Source: Lindgomyces ingoldianus (Eukaryota; Ascomycota; Dothideomycetes; Pleosporales; Lindgomycetaceae). Taken from it: 64,000 bases of DNA. The stretch is taken from the NCBI RefSeq assembly GCF_010093535.1, contig NW_022985185.1, forward strand, positions 452,026 through 516,025. The letters are read 5' to 3'. Every line of letters starts with the position of its first letter. Position 1 is the stretch's first letter. Positions 55,924 through 64,000 of the stretch are shown in pieces. The notes under the pieces are model-generated. The model searched no databases. It was not told the origin of the DNA and saw nothing but the letters and a program-made list of their open reading frames with translations. Position numbers and translations under genes: made by a program.

Positions 55924-56963
55924 TCAATCTTCTCTCCGTTCTCCATGCTTCTCTCGCCACCCCCGCGGATGCTTCCATGTCACATCTGCAACAGGTTGGA
56001 AGATGCTAGGCCCTACATCCTCCAGGGATTCAAAATCACTGGTGTCGTAGCAGGAGGAGAAGGCGAAGCCCAATGAGCACGGATGCTCCTCACCCTGTTC
56101 TATTTGAATTGAAGATGGCAGCGGCTGATTGGTGGGAATGTTTGACACCAGTGGAGGGTTTTTGTTGGATACAGCCTCCTGTGAGAAAGGAACGCGGCCA
56201 CTGGGAGCTTGCCTTGCTGGTTGAACTGAAGACTGCTCCGTTGATGATGGCCGTCGAGTTGAGAGATTAGTGGTTGGAGAGGCTTGCCGCATGGAACTTG
56301 CTGAACTGACTGTGCGTTGTTGCAAAGATGGCAATCGAATTGGTGTGGCAAGGATATCTCCAGAGGGATCATTCTTATATTCTCCCCTCCAGGCTTCTAT
56401 AGTTGTTGGTGTAGTGTTGAGAGTGGACTTCGGGAGTGGGGGAAGAAGGCGTCAGAGTAGTTCATGAAGCTGAGGAAGCTGAGGAGGCTGGTTGCTGGTT
56501 TGAGGTTGCTTGAGTTGCGGAGTAGAGAGTTATCTGGCGATGGGGGAATGTTAAAAGGAATGTCGGTGACCAGGGACTTGCTATGTGGAACCATACAAGA
56601 TCTCGGTGTGTGTGATGTTTTTGGTCGAGGGTACGGAGAGGAAGCTGAGGCGGCTTGCGTACTCCCTATGATGTCTAGGCTCCGCTCTCTAGATGATTCG
56701 GCCTGGTAGTTGTCAGTGGATAGCACCCAGAAGCTCTTTTCATCTCACTTGTGAAATCTAAGAAATTCTTGATGTCTGGGTCGAGATGCGCTTCCGAGCG
56801 TGTCTTTTCCCGGTCCTCGCTTTGAAGAAGTCTTCGCTCCGCCGCTCGTAGTCGAGAAGAAATCCGAGGAAGATATTTTCTTTCACTTCACTGTTTAGGT
56901 TAGTGCTACTGAAAAAGCTCTATGCTGGGTAGAATCTAACATTCGCTGTTGCTTATCTGCCAT
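55924..56963 (-). pseudogene. unrecognised helical/Ser-Pro-rich protein gene with two apparent -1 frameshifts
   Basis: The likely start is the ATG at 56963 (MADKQQR). A 55-nt intron (56940-56886, CACTAACC branch) leads to a strongly helical, charged segment (ERKYLPRISSRLRAAERR; HLDPDIKNFLDFTS) that is coding by composition. Near 56755 the sense-like frame jumps to another (EKSFWVLSTDNYQAESS) with no room for an intron; near 56450 it jumps again to the frame LPPLPKSTLNTTPTTIEAW, which runs to the stop at 55924. Each jump would be explained by one missing base in a short G or C run. The rest is Ser/Pro/Gln-rich and disordered. I do not recognise the family. It is either a recently broken gene or intact and mis-assembled. 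Confidence 0.5.
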
Positions 56964-57303
56964 TTCCTTTCGAGTCGCTGCACTCACTTTGGAGTGAGTT
57001 GCTAGTTTCTTCAGCCATTTGAACTCTTCCTTTTAAATTCCGAGAACGCGTAAATTGAGATAGAAATCTATTAACTCCTGAGTAACGGATAACGAAGCTT
57101 GTAGCCGTCTAAAAGACATTCGCCCGAAGTGCAATTCGATGTAACCCACTACCGTATTCCGGCTTGAGACACTCGGGTCCGGGTTGAGTCGACGGATCTT
57201 GCATATAAGCGTCCCCCGCAAATATAAGAAGACTATCTACAGATGCAGGACAAAAAGAGTGGCTGGAATCATTCTTAACCATGTCGGAAAAGACATATAA
57301 CAA
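56964..57303. other. spacer upstream of the frameshifted gene
   Basis: No convincing feature beyond a probable promoter for the minus-strand gene. Confidence 0.3.
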
Positions 57304-57508
57304 TTAGCCGAATTGGGATCCTTCAAATGCCATGTTTTTGAACTTCTCGCCGGCAACCTTGATAAATTTTTGCGAAACATCAGAGGGATCGACAAGATTT
57401 AATGATTCTAGAAGTGATCTGTACACCTGCTGCAGCTGCGCCGAAGATTGCCAAAGCTTCTGCAATCGTGGTGTTTCAGAAGAACGCATGTAAACAATAG
57501 GGAACATG
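57304..57508 (-). CDS. possible small helical protein, 5' end unresolved
   Basis: The frame ends at 57304 and reads as an amphipathic helical protein (KLWQSSAQLQQVYRSLLESL, then LVDPSDVSQKFIKVAGEKF). An ATG at 57508 gives 67 residues; one at 57489 gives 61. An acceptor-like GATTGCAG at about 57466-57459 allows an alternative with an upstream exon beginning MTFSRLRSNLPFS, a mitochondrial-presequence-like start at about 57584. The composition favours coding but no family is recognised. Confidence 0.35.
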
Positions 57509-57528
57509 CAATAGAGTGACTTCAACAA

Positions 57529-58040
57529 GGCAAATATGACAAGAGAAGGGCAGATTGGAACGAAGTCGAGAGAAAGTCATAGAAGTGAGCGTGTTCACTG
57601 GTCCAGAAGGCAGTGACGAGGCAGGTTCACGACCCCGCCAACCATATCTGTTCTCTCGTTCAGAAGAGAAAGTGGCATATGCAAACTGGGCGGGTTTCTA
57701 TATGTCGTCACTCATTCGCTACAGTAAACCCCTAGTAATAAGGTATTGGTGATGTTTTAGGCCGGATAGTTCAATTCGTGCAGGAATCTGGCCACAGTTG
57801 CAGCTATATCGTGCAACTAGCTAGGAATGGAGAAGGTCTATCTAGATATAGCGACTTAATCAGTCGAAAGCAGAGCATTCACCAAATGCCCGAGATGAAT
57901 CGAACGACCTCTATGATTAAAAGAATGAGAGACCCAGGGACGAGTCTCTGTTTGGGAAGCTACACTGAAACGCCTTGCGGTGCACGATTGGCATGTCGGA
58001 AAGAGGAGTTAAACCTGAAAGACGGCGGAGGAGTAGAAAG
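57529..58040. other. intergenic, 3' flank of RIC8
   Basis: Apart from a possible upstream exon of the small protein around 57584-57525, no feature is seen. Confidence 0.3.
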
Positions 58041-59767
58041 TTAATCTTCGACATGGTCATCCGGCAGCTCTTCAATTCGACCAGATTGGATGGCTTCTTC
58101 GACCGGATTCTTTACGTCCACGACCCCCGTTGCTTTAAGGCTAGGGTTACTGTCAGTCCGGAACCAATCACAACCATGACGAGAATAAAGAAATACCGTT
58201 CAAAGAGAACAAATAGCCTCTCGGCCTCCCTTTCTTTTTCCTCTTCACTCATGGGTGCTTCTTCCGCGGAATCCTCCATATCGAGTCTTTGCCCTGTAAT
58301 AGGGTTCACTAGAATGCCCTTTTCTGAACTAGAACCCGTAGCGTGCGCTTCCATTGCATTCTCGGGCATCTGTATGTTATTGGAGAGAAGGAAGCCGGAA
58401 GCAAAACCGTATCCAACATTATGCACAAACTTCGTCGCATCTTTGCCAGAAAGCTCAAACATCATGGCAGAGATGGAGCCGCGCAGGCTTGGCGTCATAG
58501 CTGAGGTAGACAGACGCAGGAGACGTGCGGAGAGAGTGTCGGACTTGCCAAGCGGTCGACTGCGTTCCTCATCGGTAGGAAGAAGTAACCACTCCATATA
58601 CTTCTTTACACTATCTGGGGCGATCTCATATATACGGCGGGTGAGGGTGAGTACGGGTGAGATAGTGTTATCGAGTTCGGCTTCTGTGTATGCTACAATG
58701 GCATTGTCGAGGATGTTGATGAGGTACTCCGCATTGCACTTTGCGTCAAATTTGGGGAATACCGCGTTCATACCTACGAACTTCAGTTGTTGGCACTTCT
58801 TATCTTCTAGATCTAGGTTAATGAGGGCATTGACTAAGTAATTTATGGGTGCTTGCAACGGAGGATTTGGTATCTTCATGCGGGTGAGGATCTTGAAGAT
58901 ATGAGGTATCGATTTGGAGAAGTGTTCACTGAGGTCGGGGTAGAAATGCGTGATGTTGAATAATAGCTTCAGGGTCTCGGAAAGTGCCATGGGCTCCATT
59001 GGATTGTTGGTCTGCGACAAGCGTCGAGCGGACTTGGAATACTTTTTCGCATGTCGAGCAAGGGCGAGGTTGATGCTTTCGGCCAACTGCTGTTCGTTGA
59101 CAAGCTTTTCGTAGTCGAGGGTGGTATCGTAGGTCATGAGGAAGAGAATGCGTGAGAGTAGGAACTCGTCATCATAGTTCTCGCTCTATTAGCTAGTCAG
59201 ACGGTCTCAGATTGCGAAGACACATCGGTTCCTTGCCTTCATCTTCTCCGCCGCTTTAGGGGCATACCCCAAATCTACGAGGCTTTGGCGTGTTTTCGGC
59301 TGGAGCAGTAGGGCATTCGCAAGGCATCGAAGGGCCTCCTGCGAGGTCTTGGAGTCGTTGCTCTCGAAGGCATGGCGGGACAAGGTCCGAATACCCTGAT
59401 AGCACCAGTGGAATTAACAATCCATCTCATAAATTTGCGCTGCCTGTACGTACATCCTCTGTGAATATGGGGTCTGCATTCTCCACAGCTCGTCCATGGA
59501 CTTTGAGTTCTTCTAGTAGCTCGGTTCGCTCTGGTCGCTGGTAAGGGATTCACCTACGAAGAAAGGTGGGGATTTTGAAGCGTACGCTTGGGGGAAAGCT
59601 TGTTCGTGTCGAGGTTGGCGTCGAGGTTGGCTAGGATGGCTGTGACCCGTTCAAGCTTCGCTGGGCGCATGTGAGCGACCTGTCTACTACTGGCCCACAA
59701 CAAGAGTACATTCAGATTAGAAGTTACCTTTTCCGGCGCCGGGTATTGTGGCAGACTTGGGCAGCAT
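58041..59767 (-). CDS. RIC8: RIC8/synembryn, G-alpha chaperone and guanine-nucleotide exchange factor
   Basis: Six exons, 59767-59728, 59660-59586, 59530-59454, 59395-59237, 59185-58197 and 58140-58041, close in frame to 479 residues; introns are 51-67 nt. The protein is all-helical (armadillo-like). Recognised segments are KLERVTAILANLDANLD, TELLEELKVHGRAVENADPIF, ALRCLANALLLQPKTRQSLV, YDDEFLLSRILFLMTYDT, and the C-terminal hallmark NPITGQRLDME with SEEEKEREAERLFVLFERLK and NPVEEAIQSGR. RIC8 folds nascent G-alpha subunits and promotes GDP release from them; in Neurospora and Magnaporthe relatives it is needed for growth and development. The intron 59236-59186 begins GC rather than GT. It is divergent from the RIF1 gene. 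Confidence 0.94.
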
Positions 59768-60563
59768 TTTGTGTTTGTCACAAAGGATGAGGGAGGGTGG
59801 CGTGGTCGTGGAGAGTTTACGGCTCAGCGTTCGCAGGATGCCTTTGACGGGTGCGGGATGCAGCCCCGCAATTGGTGATAGTTGTCGCAGAGGAAAGACA
59901 TGAACCGCACCCACGATCTCGTTCAGCCTGAAGACAGAGGCAATTTATCATCCCGGGAGGTACAATTGGAAAGGGAAACTCGGATGGCTGCACATCGTTG
60001 GGCGGAAGACTGCATTGGCAACTCTATTACCCACTTTCCGGCTCACGACAGAGGCTTCCGGCTGGCAGGTCCAAGGATCTTTACGTTCTACGATTTTGCA
60101 CACCCTAGGTGATTGAACACAGTGTTCTGAATGCAGTGGTCAGAATAGGCCTTGGGAGCCTCTCTTAGCAAACTGCAATAAGTACCTGAGTAGGCGCGCG
60201 GCCATGTTTAGCAATGGGGCTATAATTGCGAAGGTGCATACTCCGTAGAGGTGAGATCAAAGCAACTCCAGTCATTTAAGAAACTAAACGCCAACAGATA
60301 TAGGGGATTGTGTTATCAAGTCTTGTAGGTCCCAATGAAGAGCACTTTAGGCGACCCCTGCTGGCACGTGATCCTTCGCGTTGGGGACACGGACACGGGC
60401 CCATTCGCGAAAGACGTGTCGGACTCTACCCAGCCATTCCACGCTATCTCTATATCCACCCCCGTCCGTCGCTCGAGTAGTCCTCAACCTCGCGCCCCGC
60501 AATGCGAGAGTCATCTTCTCCTCTTCAGTTCCTTGCTTTTAGTAACTGCTTTCAAGCATAGCC
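59768..60563. promoter_or_regulatory. divergent promoter region of RIC8 and RIF1
   Basis: The 796-bp spacer lies between two starts facing away from each other. No other gene is visible. Pyrimidine-rich sequence precedes the RIF1 ATG. Confidence 0.45.
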
Positions 60564-63500
60564 ATGGTGTTGTCTACTTCCAAGTTCGAGACTTTTTCTG
60601 TTCGTCCTCCCACTCCTCCAAAAGACCTCGACAAAGAGGTCAACGAAGCCCTAGAATTCTTGGATGATCCCTTTGGCACCAAATTACTTCTAAATAGAAT
60701 TTCCACGTCCAAGTCGCACCTCAGTACTCCCGCGCAATCACCCTCTTCTGAGACTGCGAATTCTACCAATTCTAGCAGCAGAAAGAAGCGAGTCAACTTC
60801 GAGATCCCGACATGCACGCTCCCTGCCACCAGCCTTGCCCCCCACCATTGGACACCGCTTCATAGCTCGCCCTTGAGACCTTTACCCCAGACTCGTGTGA
60901 GCAGGCCGTTAAAATCTATCCTCAAAGCCCACGATCCAGCCTCCACACCCCCAACAACTGACGAAGGCTCCGTGGCACACAAGTTCGAAACACTCGCAGA
61001 TATGTTGGAGTCAATGGTCAAGATGCTAGCCCAGGGTTCGAGGTCCTCTAAGCTCGATGCGTACATCACCTTGCAGCGGACGATGCAAGCCTATGAAAAG
61101 GTCCCAGACATCCAGTCCCTCACGATCAAAATGGGGCTTTTGTCTCAATTCATACGGAGGGACATGCAAGCGATGAGCATGACTGGAAGTGGGCCGGACT
61201 CGCAGTTGATTGGACAGGCCATTAAATTTCTTATGGTGCTGGTTAGGATTGCCGACTTGAAAACTGCTATGGATGACGGTTTTTGTTCATTTATAGTTGA
61301 GCGATGCATCCAGGTCGCTGCAGATGCCAGCATGCCCAAGACGATAATCAACACTCACCTGGCCCTTCTGATGCAACAAAACTTTCGCCCGAAGATTATG
61401 ACAACTGTACGCGTAGAGAAGATCCTCGACGTTTTTGACAATATCAACGACCGTGTCTCCGGATTCTCCGTCCTTGCTTATCGAATCCGCGTCTACCGAA
61501 AATTGATACAACAACGCCCGGAAGTAATGGCTAAACACACGGACAGATGGTTCAAGCACACCCTCCAGGCTTTATTATCGTGCCAGAAAGACATCAACCA
61601 GAGCGCATTGGATACTGCCATGTCTGCAGCAAAAACAATTGGGTCGGATCCGCAGGTGACCAAGGCAGTTTTGTCAATTCTGAACCGCGTAAAGACTGAC
61701 GGAAACACCCTTGGTAAGGTCATCGCTCAAGAGCTCGACAAAATGTTAGGCTCCGAAGTGGCACCCTTGGTTCCCCAAATATGGGGCGTCGTCACCGCGT
61801 TCCTTCGAGATTCGTTTGATTTGAACAAGTTTACCGCAATGTCTGATTGGCTAGCGTTGCTTCAAAAGTTCTTCAAATCAGACAACGACATGGTCAAAGT
61901 CAACGCCAATGTGGCTACCAACTTTTTGATATATGCGGTCAACATTACGCAGTCTAGCCCACGTAGTTGGTCAGAACTCTTGCTCAAGATTCCCCAGCAG
62001 CAGCTCCAGCGTCGAAGCCACTGGAAAAAAGCCGAGGGCGAGGTGGTTACCGCGAGTTATCTGGCCTTGCTCTACTACGGGTTGCGACCGACTGCATCCT
62101 ATGAGCAGCTCGACCGGTACTGGAACGAGTTTGTCGCTGATTTCTGGAAGCCATTGATCCACTCTTCCTCGTCGAAGTATGCTGTGGTTTCATGTCGTAT
62201 CGTGTCCAGCTTGTTGAACGGCTCCAGGAAAGCGTGGGATGAACAGAGAGTATTGGAACTCAAGAGCCAGTCAATGGTGCAGCGAGATGAGTTGCCATTA
62301 CTAGACCCAAAGTGGGTACGCAAAAACCTCTCATCCATCCTGAAATTCGTGGAAACACTCCTGGATGCCACGCCGTGGTTGCTCGAAACCGAGGAAAATC
62401 AACCAGCCAAGACAGTGTGGATAAGTCTCCTAGACTCACTGGTGGAGGCAAGTAGTAAAGAGGTAATGGCGTCCACTGAAACGAAGGATGCTCTAGCACA
62501 CATTGTCAATCTGCTGCGCCGAATATGGGATCGACATACCTCCGAGCTTGCCATTGCACATCAGAAAGAAGTCAGCTGGGCGAATAAGTTTTGTTTCCTG
62601 ATTGAGAAAGTGCTAGAAAAGTTAGGAACTTTTCAGTTCGCCGACAAATGTCTCACAAGAAACGAAGAGAATGGGCTTGAGCTCGCTGGAACACCCTCCA
62701 ACCGTTCCCGACAAAATGGACCAAGGATATCACCGCTTCTCTACTTCGTAGATCTCCTCGTTAGTCGATCCGAAGGGAAACTCTCAGACAAAGTCCGTTT
62801 TCAAGCCGTGCAGCTTATTCTCGAGCCGTGTGTTAACGCTCGGAACACTCGCTTAGGGAAACTAGAGTTGCTTAGGGATTGTTCAGCGGCCGTGGATTCT
62901 TCGTCGAAGAACGCCGTCACGCTCAACTTCTGGGCTCGGATTGCAAATCAAACGAAAGCCTGTATTCAAGAACGATCGTCTGACGCGAACGAACGCCAGT
63001 CTCAACAGCTCGGTAAAGAGTACGAAGTCCTGGTCGAGATTCTTGCGCTGGGTTCAAAGTTTCTTCTCGGTAGTCCCTCGGGACGAGAACTGTTAACTAG
63101 CTTCGTGGAGGCTGTCCGGCGAGAAGCAGGTGAAGGCGCCGTTGTGCTCGCAGTGATCGAAAAGGTTTCTGAGCGTGTTCTGAGGCACACGGAAGACAGC
63201 AGCGTTTGCCTACCATATGCCACAACACTCCTCCAGAATTTACCCAAGACCATCGTGCGACGCAACCTCGACCAAGGACGACAAAGCCTCTGGCCATCAT
63301 CTCAAATTCCTGCACGAGGCCATGAGTTCAACCCCTATAACCATTTCTATGCTGCAATTGTCTCCATCGGGTCAGCATCATATCAAACCGTTCATGTTGG
63401 CGACTCCGAAAGCGTCCGAGAGTTCTTCTCAGCTCTTGCGAATTCGATTCAGCAGTGTCCACTATCTTATCTTGCTGTGTATCTGCGCAGCATTCAAGTA

Positions 63501-64000
63501 GGTATAACACCGTGGATCGAAGATGCGGACAGGAAACTGCAGGGCAAAGAGCAGAGTGCCAAGCATCTGTATCGTGAAGTACGTTGATTCAACATATATT
63601 AAAGATGCCACTAACGCAAAACAGGTCCTTAACTTATGGCAAGCTGTCAATACTGCTTTGGAAAGATTGCCTCGTAAGGACAGCTCAATGCTCGTGGTCT
63701 TGGAGCCTCTTGTGACCGCCGGATTTTCAAGCCGACGACTTAGCATCGTCAACATTTCGATTACAACTTGGAATGCAACTTTTGGTAAAGAAGAGAGTTT
63801 GCGATACCCTTCTCGGCTTGAGAACATTCTACGTCGATTTCACAGCACCGTGAATATATCCTTACCATCGCTATCTCTTAAGGATGAGGATGTGGTAGGT
63901 CGGCATTCTTTTCCATAAAGACTTGATACTAATGTTAACGAAGCATGAAACCCCGTCCTTTTATGACTCTGATTCTCAAATCGTTGATTCGGAACGAGGC
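60564..64000 (+). CDS. RIF1: RIF1, telomere and replication-timing regulator, 3' end beyond the window
   Basis: Exons 60564-63578, 63625-63894 and 63944->64000; introns are 46 nt (GTACGT donor) and 49 nt (GTAGGT donor), both phase 0. At least 1,114 residues are visible. The N-terminal 130 residues are disordered and carry two protein phosphatase 1 docking motifs in order: RVxF (KKRVNFEI, RVNF ~76-79) and SILK (KSILK ~117-121). From ~140 the HEAT-repeat-like Rif1_N solenoid follows (KFETLADMLESMVKMLAQGS; LSQFIRRDMQAMSM; RKLIQQRPEVMAKHTDRWF). In yeasts Rif1 recruits PP1 (Glc7/Dis2) to counter Cdc7-Dbf4 phosphorylation of Mcm, delaying origins and limiting telomerase. DBF4 is also in this window, 21 kb away. 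Confidence 0.92.

Noticed and set aside
1..64000. search for CRISPR arrays, tRNA or rRNA genes, intact transposons, secondary-metabolite clusters
   Set aside because: No regularly spaced repeats, no tRNA B-box pattern that stood out, no transposase or PKS/NRPS motifs were seen by eye; small structured RNAs could still be missed without a covariance search.

Overview
The window is nuclear DNA of a filamentous ascomycete (Pezizomycotina). The evidence is dense protein genes broken by short introns (mostly 46-75 nt) with GTRNGT-type donors, CTAAC/CTGAC branch sites and YAG acceptors, plus fungal-only families (bZIP with a DUF3425-like tail, Zn2Cys6-type regulator, HET-like protein, fungal phospholipase B). 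A leotiomycete (Helotiales-like) is my best guess, but nothing in the sequence proves the class. I see no tRNA, rRNA, CRISPR array or intact transposon.

Layout. 1-5.8 kb: 3'-truncated SNF2 ATPase (Uls1/Rad5/Rad16 type), a small membrane protein and a bZIP factor. 5.8-10.5 kb: gene-poor accessory-looking stretch holding one low-complexity Glu/Gly/Arg-rich reading frame with a strong G-quadruplex motif, and gene relics. 10.5-24.5 kb: F-box-like protein, HECT ubiquitin ligase with an N-terminal AZUL-type zinc module divergent from the 60S-maturation factor REI1, acyl-CoA thioesterase-like protein, phosphoglycerate-mutase-fold protein. 26.6-37 kb: lysophospholipase/phospholipase B, DPH2 (diphthamide), a UBC8/UBE2H-type E2 divergent from PanB (pantothenate), and ATG12. 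37.9-50 kb: DBF4-type kinase subunit, an orphan HET-protein C-terminal region, a RING protein, an NAD(P)-binding reductase-like gene divergent from a Zn2Cys6-family regulator. 50-64 kb: a 1037-residue F-box/cysteine-rich protein, an RG-rich small protein, a gene with apparent frameshifts, RIC8, and the 5' part of RIF1 running off the right edge.

Most genes are housekeeping and not functionally clustered. Two loose themes recur: ubiquitin or ubiquitin-like conjugation (HECT E3, UBC8 E2, RING protein, ATG12, two F-box-like proteins) and chromosome replication (DBF4, RIF1, SNF2 ATPase). No biosynthetic or defence cluster is evident. The most unusual item is the exon structure of the UBC8 homologue: to reproduce the conserved protein, exons of 8, 3 and 1 nt must be used, or equivalently nested (stwintron-like) splicing. 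All exon junctions given here were read by eye from splice signals, frame closure and recalled family sequences, not from transcripts.
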